From an uncultured Bdellovibrionales bacterium (GTDB lineage Bacteria > Bdellovibrionota > Bdellovibrionia > Bdellovibrionales > UBA1609), in assembly GCA_937936325.1 (NCBI GenBank), contig CALGWV010000136.1:1-32441 (forward strand): 32,441 nt of DNA, written 5' to 3'. The notes below the pieces were generated by a model. The model saw nothing but the letters and a program-made list of their open reading frames with translations. It made no database searches and was not told where the DNA came from. Positions within the stretch are counted from its first letter, which is position 1; every line of letters starts with the position of its first letter. Below, one piece after another: positions 16,825 to 25,828 of the stretch. Position numbers and translations under genes: made by a program.

Positions 16825-18054
16825 TTAAAATAAATCTTTGACTTTTATTCTTTGATCAATAATGACAGCACCCACACTGTCAGACCAAACATTTGTAGCA
16901 GTTCTAGCCATGTCTACCACACGATCCACAGCCCAAATTAAGCCTGTAGCTTCGATAGGTAAATTGAGGGCCTCAAGTATTATGATCATCATAACAAGAC
17001 CAGCATGGGGAATTCCAGCAGCCCCAATACTGGCTACTAGTGCTGTAATCAAAACTAAAAACTGTTGGGAAAGAGCTAATTCGTAACCTAAAACTTGAGC
17101 AATAAACAAAACAGCCACACCTTCGTATAAGGCTGTCCCATCCATATTCATCGTTGCCCCAAGGGGCAGAACTATGCTGGAAACTTTTTTTCTCACTCTC
17201 TTGTTTTTTTCCGCGCACTGCATAGTAAGGCTGAGTGTAGCCGCACTAGAAGCTGAAGAAAAAGCAGTTAAGAGAGCCGGCATCATTTGGTACATATACG
17301 TATATGGATTTTGGCGTGTCACTGTGTAGAACAAGAAAGGCAGAACTGCAAAGAAATGAAAACCTAATGCTAGAAAAACTGTTATCAAATACCAGGTTAA
17401 AGGTTTGAAAACTTCAACTCCAGACACAGCTACGATTTGCGCCACAAGACAGAAAACCCCAATTGGAGCTAGCAAAATAATCGCATTCACAATATGGGTC
17501 ATAACATCATTAATAGCAGAAGCAAAATCTACAAGGGGCTTTCGTTTATCTTCAGTGAGCTTCATTGAAAAGAAACCAAAGACAATGATAAAGAATAAAA
17601 TACCCATCATATCAAAAGGCACTTCAGCTAAAGAGCCCAGCGGATTCACTGGAATCATATTCATAAAAATATCAAAAACACTATTAGGTTGCTTAAGTTC
17701 TTTTTGAACTCCGTCACCAATGACTAAATTAGATCCCACTCCAGGCTGCAGGAGATTTACAAAAAACAAACCCACAATAATTGCGATAAGACTTGTGAAA
17801 ATATAGTAGAGACCGGTTCTGGAACCAATGACTCTGAGCTCACTGGCCGACTTCACATTTGTCATTCCAATGTATAAAGAAGCAGCTACTAAGGGGACCA
17901 CAACCATCTTTAAAAGCCTTACGAAGAGATCTCCACCAAACTTTAAGGCTGGGTTTAAAACAGTGATATCAAAATGATTTAGAAATAACCCAAGTGCAAA
18001 CCCAAAACTTAAACCTAGGAGAATATACCAATGGAGATTTTTTTTAATAGACAT
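16825..18054 (-). CDS. Dicarboxylate/amino acid:cation symporter (DAACS)
   Basis: FVRLLKMVVVPLVAASL, FSSASSAATLSLTMQC, VLPLGATMNMDGTALYEGVAVLFIAQ. Confidence 0.94.
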   Translation of the reverse strand: MSIKKNLHWYILLGLSFGFALGLFLNHFDITVLNPALKFGGDLFVRLLKMVVVPLVAASLYIGMTNVKSASELRVIGSRTGLYYIFTSLIAIIVGLFFVNLLQPGVGSNLVIGDGVQKELKQPNSVFDIFMNMIPVNPLGSLAEVPFDMMGILFFIIVFGFFSMKLTEDKRKPLVDFASAINDVMTHIVNAIILLAPIGVFCLVAQIVAVSGVEVFKPLTWYLITVFLALGFHFFAVLPFLFYTVTRQNPYTYMYQMMPALLTAFSSASSAATLSLTMQCAEKNKRVRKKVSSIVLPLGATMNMDGTALYEGVAVLFIAQVLGYELALSQQFLVLITALVASIGAAGIPHAGLVMMIIILEALNLPIEATGLIWAVDRVVDMARTATNVWSDSVGAVIIDQRIKVKDLF

Positions 18055-18548
18055 TAAATAGACTCTGAACTGTTTTTAAGAGGGGCTTCTGACTGCTGAA
18101 CGAAAAGAGGCAACCTGAAATTACCTATGAGTTTAGGATCAGTAGAAATGATATGAAACTTCTCTTCACCCATGGGTATTTTGAACTCAAGCTCTTCATA
18201 CTTTCCAGGAGCTATTAATTTGGTTTTAAGCAAATAAGTCTCTTTGGGAGGTATAAAGTTATGCCCTATTCCCCTTTGTAAGCCTAGATGGGCAACAACC
18301 GTTGGATCATGCTGACCTGAAACTACAAAAAAACGATGGGGAACTTGGTGTCGATTATAAAACCCTATCTTATAGACTTGGCCTGGCTTTAGATCTTCAA
18401 TTTTGTCAGGGCTCATGTAGGGGGACTTATCTAAGCTGGCCACGCGAATTTGGGCCTTATCATGATTCACCCCCATCTTCGATTTGAAGCATGAGGTTAG
18501 CAGAAATAAAAGCCCGAGTAGTTTTAATGTAGATAAAGTTTTAGACAT
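18054..18548 (-). CDS. Hypothetical lipoprotein
   Basis: Lipobox LFLLTSC; ends adjacent to the symporter start. Confidence 0.7.
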   Translation of the reverse strand: MSKTLSTLKLLGLLFLLTSCFKSKMGVNHDKAQIRVASLDKSPYMSPDKIEDLKPGQVYKIGFYNRHQVPHRFFVVSGQHDPTVVAHLGLQRGIGHNFIPPKETYLLKTKLIAPGKYEELEFKIPMGEEKFHIISTDPKLIGNFRLPLFVQQSEAPLKNSSESI

Positions 18549-18632
18549 CTTATTAATGTGGCTGAGTTTCTAAGCTCGGGTCACTGCACAGCGTCCTGTA
18601 GTCCGCCTGTGGAGTTTCACCAAAGAGTAGAA

Positions 18633-19118
18633 TTATCTCTCCGACAATAAAAAGTCGGTTGTGTGACCGAAGTCATCCCCAGTAAACTTTAAACCTGAGT
18701 TTGAAGCCATTTGCTTAAAGACATCATTATGCCCAGTTTGAAACTTTTGATCTTGACCTGAAGACCAAATTATAAGCTTGGCTTTATTACTTTCATCAGA
18801 TTTTTTAACAAGGTAGTTCATGGTGTTGCCCCAAGGATCTAAACCAAACTGACCTTCCAAAACTTGTTTTGTAGATTTACTTACACTAGCCAATCCCCTT
18901 GAAGTGCTATTGCTCAAAGGAGCTTTGTCTTCATTTAAGAAGTTTGAGTTAATTAAAGCTTGCGCATACTTTGGTGCACGATCTGCAAATCTCTTTTGAG
19001 GAGATGAAGCCACATCAGAAGGTTTTCTAAATTGGCTTACAATCAAACCTAGGACAAAAACTCCTACCACAACACCACAAACAAAGAGTAAGTTTTTTTT
19101 ATTTTTTTCTTGCATCAT
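18633..19118 (-). CDS. TM-anchored protein with GspG C-terminal-like domain
   Basis: N-terminal TM; QFGLDPWGNTMNYLVKK...LIIWSSGQDQKFQTGHNDVF...FTGDDFG. Confidence 0.65.
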   Translation of the reverse strand: MMQEKNKKNLLFVCGVVVGVFVLGLIVSQFRKPSDVASSPQKRFADRAPKYAQALINSNFLNEDKAPLSNSTSRGLASVSKSTKQVLEGQFGLDPWGNTMNYLVKKSDESNKAKLIIWSSGQDQKFQTGHNDVFKQMASNSGLKFTGDDFGHTTDFLLSER

Positions 19119-19149
19119 ATCCTCTATATATAAAGTACATTTATTTTAT

Positions 19150-20964
19150 TTAGTTTCCACAACAGTAGTTCATTTCAACTCTATCACCTGGTCCAAGTAC
19201 AGGATGAAAGAACACACTTCCCTCATTAGTCCAAGCATTTTGCTGTTGTTGTCCTGAGGAAATATTCAAACTTTGAACACGACTGGGTTCACAAGTTAAT
19301 GGTATTGAACTTACGCAACGACTCACCTGTGTGCTTATCAATTGAAAAGAGTTTGCAAAGTTTGTATCACATATACTGCCCACATGCCCGTGAATGACAC
19401 TAGGGTCATTCAGATATGCTAAATTTTTATAAGTCCAACCATAAAAGGCTTTACTCCCTTGAGCATCTTGAATACTTTTACAGCTTGAATCATTTACGAT
19501 GATTGCATTTGTCACCATCTGTTTACTGTAAGTTCCACCTGAAGCTAAGTTACGATCTGGAAACATAGACCTTAAAGTATTAGGTACAGACTGAGGAGTA
19601 TTCAAATAAGTTAACTGCTTATACTGCTCGGTAGACCAACTTGATCTGCCACCCACACTGCGTTCGTCTTCATCAGAAACAATCACAAAAGCGGCTGCTG
19701 CATATTGTCTGAAACAATTGAATTCAGAGTTTCTCTGCATCACACGGTTAATGGATTTTATAGCTTGTTCGTCTTGGCTAAAGCCGTGTCCAATTCGGGC
19801 CACTGTGTTTACAAAAATTTGACTTAAGTTGCCATCATTTTTGGTCAAAACTTTTCGCCCTAAGCCCTCCCAAGTTACGGGAGCTCCGTCATAATAGCCC
19901 ACATCTGTACTTGTTATACACATTCTCCAATCTAGCTTAGCAGCATTCATTTGCTGAACCAATAAATGAAGCTGTTGTGAGAAACGAATATTGTCTTTGC
20001 TCACAGATGGCGAATCATCCAACACCACTAAAACATCCACACTGTTTTTACCCTGTGGAGCAACGTAGCTTAACTGTTGCGGGTTCACACATTGATTAGG
20101 ATCTGGAGTGGTCGGACAAGCACTTGCATTACAAGCTTGAGTTAAACTTGGTTTTTGACCTGCGTCACAATAAGCATGAGTGACAAAAACTCCATCATTA
20201 CGTTTACAACCTAAAGAGCGTGGAGCAACACAAGTAGAGCCCACTGTTTCACAGGCTCCAGGCTCTCCCGTTTCCCAAGAGTATGTATACTCACAAGCAT
20301 TGCTCGAACAGGCTCTAGTTGTAGTTGGAGCTGCAGAACAGTTTGAAGCTAAAGTAGTTAAGCCTGTTCGATCTGAACGACATTGAATAGTACGTGTCTG
20401 ACTGACGCTGGTCCCACACTCACTAGGACAAGCAGATGGACTCCAAGCCCCTATCACCCAAGAAAAAGCATCAGGTGCAGTACAAGCTCCAAGGTTGCAA
20501 GCCTGAGTGGCTGCAGGGCGAGTTAAGTTTTGTCCAGTACAAAATGTATCTGCGACAGTGGCATTGCTTGAGTCCAAACACCTTACTGTTCGTGTCTTCA
20601 CTCCGGCACCACAACTTTTTGAACATGTAATATCACTAAAGTTCTGAGCATCGAAGCGGTAAGTATTTGCAGTACAATCTGTAGACGAAGTACAAGTCGA
20701 ACTTGCAGAGGGCTTAATCCCAGAACACTGACTGTCAGTGACCCGTGTGCCGTCTTGATCCCGACATTCCACTGTTTGTGTCACATCCACTGTTCCACAA
20801 CTGGTTGGGCAAGTCTTAGGAAACCCGCTTTGAAACCAAGTGAACACCTGTTGGTTAGAGCAATCAGCCTGATTGCTTTGATTACACTCTCCCACCACAC
20901 TGAACTCACTGTTATTACACGAGCTCATCCCCACTAAAAACATAATTACAAAAATAAGTTTCAC
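19150..20964 (-). CDS. Lipoprotein with thrombospondin type-1-like repeats and vWA domain
   Basis: MKLIFVIMFLVGMSSC lipobox; CSKSCGAGVKTRTVRC, WSPSACPSECGTSVSQTRTIQC; VDVLVVLDDSPSVS MIDAS (DxSxS). Confidence 0.8.
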   Translation of the reverse strand: MKLIFVIMFLVGMSSCNNSEFSVVGECNQSNQADCSNQQVFTWFQSGFPKTCPTSCGTVDVTQTVECRDQDGTRVTDSQCSGIKPSASSTCTSSTDCTANTYRFDAQNFSDITCSKSCGAGVKTRTVRCLDSSNATVADTFCTGQNLTRPAATQACNLGACTAPDAFSWVIGAWSPSACPSECGTSVSQTRTIQCRSDRTGLTTLASNCSAAPTTTRACSSNACEYTYSWETGEPGACETVGSTCVAPRSLGCKRNDGVFVTHAYCDAGQKPSLTQACNASACPTTPDPNQCVNPQQLSYVAPQGKNSVDVLVVLDDSPSVSKDNIRFSQQLHLLVQQMNAAKLDWRMCITSTDVGYYDGAPVTWEGLGRKVLTKNDGNLSQIFVNTVARIGHGFSQDEQAIKSINRVMQRNSEFNCFRQYAAAAFVIVSDEDERSVGGRSSWSTEQYKQLTYLNTPQSVPNTLRSMFPDRNLASGGTYSKQMVTNAIIVNDSSCKSIQDAQGSKAFYGWTYKNLAYLNDPSVIHGHVGSICDTNFANSFQLISTQVSRCVSSIPLTCEPSRVQSLNISSGQQQQNAWTNEGSVFFHPVLGPGDRVEMNYCCGN

Positions 20965-21069
20965 TATCTCTACCCCATTTTTTCTTGTACTTTATTATCC
21001 TCATGATGGGAGCTTGTAACAAAGAGAAGCTAGCCTTAAGTGTGGAACATTTTAAAGGAAACCGAAGTT

Positions 21070-21711
21070 ATGTCTAAAAACTTAGAAATATTAGAAAGCT
21101 ATAATAACGTCATTTGGGATTGGAACGGGACCTTGGTGAATGATCTCTCCTACGCGGTCAAAGTGGTTCAAAGTCTTTTAGAAAGCCATGGTCTAGATAC
21201 GATTTGTGAAAAGGTTTACAAAGAGAGTTTTTCTATTCCCGTGATTGATTTTTATAATCGCTTGGGATTTAAAACTAAGGGACAAAGTTTTGAAGAGATC
21301 TCAAAACATTTCATGCAAAAATATTATGAGGGGTTTGATCAGCTCCAGATTTATGAGGAGGCTCTGGCTTCCATAAAAGCTCTTCACAAAAATGGAACCT
21401 CCCAGTCTGTTCTATCTGCGGCTCAAGAAAATGATTTAATTTCCTGGGCTAAGAAGTTTCAGCTCGACTCCTATTTTGATTTTATTTCAGGACAAAGTGA
21501 CCACTCTGCAGGATGTAAAGTAGACCAAGCTCATATGCTTAAAGCTCAGTTACCTCAAAACACAAAAGGACTGTATGTGGGCGACACCTCTAATGATGCC
21601 CAAGTGGCGGAAGCCTTAGGTTTTGATTTTGCTTTTATCACAAATGGGCATCAGAACCTCAGTCGCCTTGATGGTTTTAAAGTACATCATACTATTACTT
21701 GGGGGAGTTAA
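21070..21711 (+). CDS. HAD-family hydrolase (phosphoglycolate-phosphatase-like)
   Basis: VIWDWNGTLVNDL, SVLSAAQENDL, LYVGDTSNDAQVAEALG. Confidence 0.85.
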   Translation: MSKNLEILESYNNVIWDWNGTLVNDLSYAVKVVQSLLESHGLDTICEKVYKESFSIPVIDFYNRLGFKTKGQSFEEISKHFMQKYYEGFDQLQIYEEALASIKALHKNGTSQSVLSAAQENDLISWAKKFQLDSYFDFISGQSDHSAGCKVDQAHMLKAQLPQNTKGLYVGDTSNDAQVAEALGFDFAFITNGHQNLSRLDGFKVHHTITWGS

Positions 21712-21838
21712 CTCGAAACTTGAGTTGACTTAAGCTCAGCTAAGCTCAAAGACTCAAGGAAATGAATTTAGTCTGTTACCTAAGGAGGTCAGCTTTAAAC
21801 TCACCCCCTTAAGAAACTATTTATTAATTCAATTTTTT

Positions 21839-22201
21839 TTAATCAATCCATTTCATCATGATGAAGCGCTGGACCTTGATAAATAAATTGAATTTTATAT
21901 CACCATTTTCTAGTTTTTTCTGAAATTCTTGGTCCTCTCTTGGGCCTTTACCTTTACTCACTGCTAAATAATCTCTACCAGAATCATTAATACTTACTAC
22001 ATTAGGTATTTTGCTAATCATTTGAAGAATTTTAGCACCTTTTACAGGCTGACTTAGAAGACGTGCTATAGACTCATCAGAGTGTAAGCCAAGGAAGCAA
22101 TGATAACCTTCCGATGCTTTGTTTTTACACATTTCCTCCGTCAATTGGACTGTAACTGTTTGTTGAACTACTGGTATTGTAGCTTTAATACGGTTCAACA
22201 C
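21839..22201 (-). CDS. Hypothetical protein, start lies within IS end
   Basis: 120-aa ORF; GTG start and first codons overlap the IS-end repeat at 22190-22218, so it may be 5'-truncated. Confidence 0.4.
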   Translation of the reverse strand: MLNRIKATIPVVQQTVTVQLTEEMCKNKASEGYHCFLGLHSDESIARLLSQPVKGAKILQMISKIPNVVSINDSGRDYLAVSKGKGPREDQEFQKKLENGDIKFNLFIKVQRFIMMKWID

Positions 22202-22550
22202 TGAAATTGGGGGTAAGCCTATTCAATAGTCTAGTTTGAGCCACTAAGAGTACGCATCATTTTGAAGCTGAACGACCTCAGAAATACACTTTTTATTAGA
22301 ACTAAAATAAGAGGTGAAAGAATGAACCAAAAAGACATCGTTGAAAGAATATTTGATCTGCACAAGTCTAATTTTATTGTTAAAGACGTGAAGGTATTTA
22401 AAGATCATATCGTAGTTTAGGTGGCTCTAGATCCTTCAAAATCTCGCATCTGCTCAAAGTGTAAAGCCAAAGCCAAATCCGTCCACGACTACAATACGGT
22501 TCAACACTGAAATTGGGGGTCAGGCTGGGACCCAATTTTAGAAGAGAACC
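22192..22550 (+). mobile_element. Decayed ISL3-like insertion sequence remnant with terminal inverted repeats
   Basis: GGTTCAACACTGAAATTGGGGGT left, GGTTCTCTTCTAAAATTGGGTCC right (rc); contains a transposase N-terminal fragment. Confidence 0.65.
22322..22510 (+). pseudogene. ISL3-like transposase N-terminal fragment with in-frame TAG
   Basis: MNQKDIVERIFDLHKSNFIVKDVKVFKDHIVV*VALDPSKSRICSKCKAKAKSVHDYNTVQH*; CxxC zinc-finger-like part typical of the ISL3 N-terminus. Confidence 0.6.
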
Positions 22551-22637
22551 TAAAATTTATCACTAGCCAGTTCTAAAAATAATGTACCCCATTGGATCAA
22601 GCGCCCTAAAAACCCTTAGAACCAGTGCTCAACTTAT

Positions 22638-22668
22638 TTCAAACTGTCAAAAATCTTTACAGTTTGAA
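22638..22668. promoter_or_regulatory. Inverted repeat TTCAAACTGT-N11-ACAGTTTGAA (possible activator site)
   Basis: 10-bp perfect arms about 45 bp upstream of the -24/-12 element. Confidence 0.5.
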
Positions 22669-22699
22669 CTCCTCTTCAGGCTCTCAGCCTCGTCTTAAG

Positions 22700-22716
22700 T
22701 GGCACAGTCCTCGCAT
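22700..22716 (+). promoter_or_regulatory. Putative sigma-54 (-24/-12) promoter TGGCACAGTCCTCGCAT
   Basis: TGGCAC with GG-N10-GC spacing, 27 bp upstream of ATG with GGGGGAG SD. Confidence 0.6.
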
Positions 22717-22742
22717 TTATTGACAGTAACGGGGGAGAACCT

Positions 22743-23663
22743 ATGAAACATTTAATACTATCAATATTTGTGAGTTTATTAGTCACTGCATGTGGAGATA
22801 ACCTGTCTTCAAACATTGCGACGCATATCTCGAACACTCCAAATACTACAACAACTCAAATTGAGACACCCAACTCACTTGAGCATCTTACTCAGGATTA
22901 TGAAGGCACTGACGGTTATGGCGTAAAAGTCCATAACGAAGCAGCCACTGCCAATGGAGATACGTTTTATTTTTCAATGAATATTAGAAATCTTTTTGGG
23001 GCTACTTATAGTGACCCGTTCTCAGCTGACACTTCGGCTCGCCAAGGCGGACATGTCGTTTTGAGACATGAGCGTGGTGGAAAGATTATTAAAACACAAG
23101 TTTTTGATACTGGTGATAACTCTAGAGATCAAGCTTATCCCAACAGATGGTTTTCTTTTGCACAAAACACCAAAAGAGGATGGGTTGGTCTTTTCCAAGG
23201 AGAAGAAGGCGCCACTCTTGTCATTATCGATTCCTTTTTTAACGCTGGCGATGGCGGCGGTGAAGAGCTCGTATCTGGAACTGTTTATCATAGATTTTTT
23301 AGACAAGACCTTCCGGTTTGTCCAGCAGGAACTGATGCTTTTGAGAACTCTGGATTCAGCACTGCTGATGTTCAACAGGCAGACGGAAACCTGGATGCTC
23401 TGAGACCCACATGTATTGCGGCAAAGCCTCCTATCTTGAAATGTTGGGAAGTGACACGAGGTCCTTACGACTGTCGATTTCTAGCTAACGAAAACACAAG
23501 TTTCTCTGAAAGTAATATTAATGAAGAGGCTTTTCATGTAAGAAGCGGAGACGGTGGACATAATCCATCAGCCTGGAAAAAAATCGGAAGATTCGTCAAT
23601 TTAAGCAAAACAAAAGCTTTTAACGAAGTTTCACAGAACTCAACTTTTAACAGTAATTTTTAA
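22743..23663 (+). CDS. Hypothetical lipoprotein
   Basis: Lipobox LLVTAC; GGGGGAG SD upstream. Confidence 0.8.
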   Translation: MKHLILSIFVSLLVTACGDNLSSNIATHISNTPNTTTTQIETPNSLEHLTQDYEGTDGYGVKVHNEAATANGDTFYFSMNIRNLFGATYSDPFSADTSARQGGHVVLRHERGGKIIKTQVFDTGDNSRDQAYPNRWFSFAQNTKRGWVGLFQGEEGATLVIIDSFFNAGDGGGEELVSGTVYHRFFRQDLPVCPAGTDAFENSGFSTADVQQADGNLDALRPTCIAAKPPILKCWEVTRGPYDCRFLANENTSFSESNINEEAFHVRSGDGGHNPSAWKKIGRFVNLSKTKAFNEVSQNSTFNSNF

Positions 23664-23691
23664 ATAAAATAATTTTTTAAAGGAGATAACA

Positions 23692-24423
23692 ATGAAAAAA
23701 CAAATTTTATTAATAGCTGCAGGCCTGATGATTTTTTCGGGATGCGGGGACGAAGACAACACTCAAGGAGCACAGTATGGTGTTTTGAGACAAAACATTA
23801 CTTACCAGGGAACGAGCATAACTAATGCGAATTTAGCACCTGTGTTTACTAAAGCTCAAGTGAACGAGTCCTATGTGATGAGTACTCAATATCAACAGTG
23901 GCACAACAACACTTCGAGTTATCAAACAATTCAACTTGGTGCCTCGGCTCAATTGTCATGGAATATTGGTGGTGGATTTAACAGTGGATATGTTCCAGAT
24001 TATAATAATACATCTCTATATTCTCAAACCTCAAATGCTATCGGTCGCACCCATATTGAACTCTATCGACATAAAACAACGAATAACCAATATGTTGTGG
24101 GAGGAACTTTAGTCCTCACTCAAGACTTTATTTGTAGTAACGCAAGACTTCCAGCAGGAACTTATACTCTTAATACACTAGAAGTTGGACATACTTACTC
24201 AAGCCATGGCATTATTATCGGTTTAGTTGTACAACTTATAGGACATGGAAAAAAGTATGTTACAAGTATGGGTAGCTTAAGGTTTTCAAGCTTTGCTAAT
24301 AATACACTAAACCCTGAAATTGCAAATTGGACTTTTATGGATCAAAGCACAAGACAGACATGCACTTATAGCTCAATGGTAGTTTCAGAGCCAATCAGCA
24401 CTTATAACAATTATAATATATAG
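23692..24423 (+). CDS. Hypothetical lipoprotein
   Basis: MKKQILLIAAGLMIFSGC lipobox; AAAGGAG SD; 28 bp after previous CDS. Confidence 0.8.
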   Translation: MKKQILLIAAGLMIFSGCGDEDNTQGAQYGVLRQNITYQGTSITNANLAPVFTKAQVNESYVMSTQYQQWHNNTSSYQTIQLGASAQLSWNIGGGFNSGYVPDYNNTSLYSQTSNAIGRTHIELYRHKTTNNQYVVGGTLVLTQDFICSNARLPAGTYTLNTLEVGHTYSSHGIIIGLVVQLIGHGKKYVTSMGSLRFSSFANNTLNPEIANWTFMDQSTRQTCTYSSMVVSEPISTYNNYNI

Positions 24424-24451
24424 ACCCCAAGACGAAAACCGATCTTAACTT

Positions 24452-24484
24452 AAGCCACTTTTATCTTGTAAGTGGCTTTTTTTA
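24452..24484 (+). terminator. Rho-independent terminator
   Basis: AAGCCACTTttatcttgtAAGTGGCTTTTTTT. Confidence 0.88.
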
Positions 24485-24577
24485 ATTATTAACAATGCCT
24501 AGGTGCTTACGGAAGGTTCTTATTGGTTTTAGATGGTTTAAGTTTAACTCAAGTTCAACTGAGCTCAGACTCAACTT

Positions 24578-24603
24578 GGCTCTCTTCTGAAAATGGGGGT
24601 AGC
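24578..24603 (+). repeat. Solo ISL3-like terminal repeat GGCTCTCTTCTGAAAATGGGGGTAGC
   Basis: Matches IS ends at 111-140 and 22525-22550. Confidence 0.5.
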
Positions 24604-24818
24604 ACTTTTTGCAGATAGAGCCTGGAGTTGCCTCAATGAGATTTTAGGTTACCACAGTTCAAGTTCTTTAAAGATGAAACTTTTAAAATCAACTGAAATC
24701 TTCCACACCCCCTAGAGTTATACTTTTCTTAAAAATAATTTTAAATAGTCTGAAAAAAAATTTTCCACTACTCAGAATAAAACTAGCGCGATCCCTAAAT
24801 TCTATTTACACTGATCTT

Positions 24819-25703
24819 ATGTTACCTTATTTTGTTGAATTTTTTGAAGAGCTCCAAAATGTCCGAGGAAGATCTCGCAATACCATTTTGGCCTATAAAA
24901 GAGACCTCAAACTCTATGAGAAGTTTTTAACCCGGCACTCCAACCTCAGTTTTATTTATGAATTCCTAAAGAAAGAAGGTCTCAGCGAACGCTCAGGTTC
25001 AAGAGTGATCAGCAGCCTCAGAACATACTTTAAATTTTGCGAACGCCAAGGGGAAAAACGCACAGAGCTCCAGTTTTTAAAAACACCAAAGGTGCATCGC
25101 AAGTCCCCTAAAGCCCTCACAGCAGATGATTTTTTTAAAATCTTAAAAGCGGCCGATATTCCCAACTCTCCACATAAAACCTTTAGAAATAAAATTTGTT
25201 TACTCCTTCTTTATGGCATTGGCTGTCGCGTGACTGAGCTAATCAGTATTGATTTAAACTCAGTAGATTTAGAGGAAGGTGTCATTCGCATTATAGGAAA
25301 ACGTCAAAAACAAAGACTGCTTCCCCTGCCCGAGCATTTAGGCACTCCCCTTAAAGTCTACCTCAGAGATCATAGAGAGGCTCTTATAGGCAAAAAATCT
25401 GAAAAAGCTTTACTCATTAACGATAGAAGATCCCGCCCCTCAAGAGTAGATATTTGGAGATGGCTTAAAGCTTGGTCGGAAAAAGCTGGATTTCCAGATG
25501 TCGTCTCCCCCCATCAGTTTAGGCATGGCTGTGCCACAGCACTTCTTGAAGGTGGTACCGATCTTAGAGTCATCCAAGAACTTCTAGGACATTCAAGCAT
25601 TCAAACCACACAGATTTATACCCATGTCTCAAGCGAAAGGCTTTCACATATACTCGATGAAAAAAGCTTGCTGAACCACATAGATTTAAAGCCTCTCACT
25701 TAA
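24819..25703 (+). CDS. Tyrosine recombinase (XerC/XerD-like)
   Basis: YGIGCRVTELISIDL, HQFRHGCATALLEGGTDLRVIQELLGHSSIQTTQIYTHV (R..HxxR..H..Y). Confidence 0.93.
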   Translation: MLPYFVEFFEELQNVRGRSRNTILAYKRDLKLYEKFLTRHSNLSFIYEFLKKEGLSERSGSRVISSLRTYFKFCERQGEKRTELQFLKTPKVHRKSPKALTADDFFKILKAADIPNSPHKTFRNKICLLLLYGIGCRVTELISIDLNSVDLEEGVIRIIGKRQKQRLLPLPEHLGTPLKVYLRDHREALIGKKSEKALLINDRRSRPSRVDIWRWLKAWSEKAGFPDVVSPHQFRHGCATALLEGGTDLRVIQELLGHSSIQTTQIYTHVSSERLSHILDEKSLLNHIDLKPLT

Positions 25704-25828
25704 GTAAAAAAATAGAAGGCATGGCATAAGTTAAAATCCAAAATCCGTTCTGGATTTCGGATGCTCTCATCTAGAGTTAGAGTGACTTGGCATTTAGAGA
25801 TGGTCCTTAATTTGTAATACTTCATGAT

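Noticed and set aside
16862-17707. ORFs opposite or out-of-frame within the DAACS symporter
   Set aside because: Symporter motifs account for the locus.
23022-23403. Antisense and alternate-frame ORFs within the first lipoprotein gene
   Set aside because: The lipoprotein frame has a lipobox, SD and longer reading frame.
24549-24579. Imperfect palindrome CAAGTTCAACTGAGCTCAGACTCAACTTG next to the solo IS end
   Set aside because: Real but short and imperfect; too weak to assign a function.
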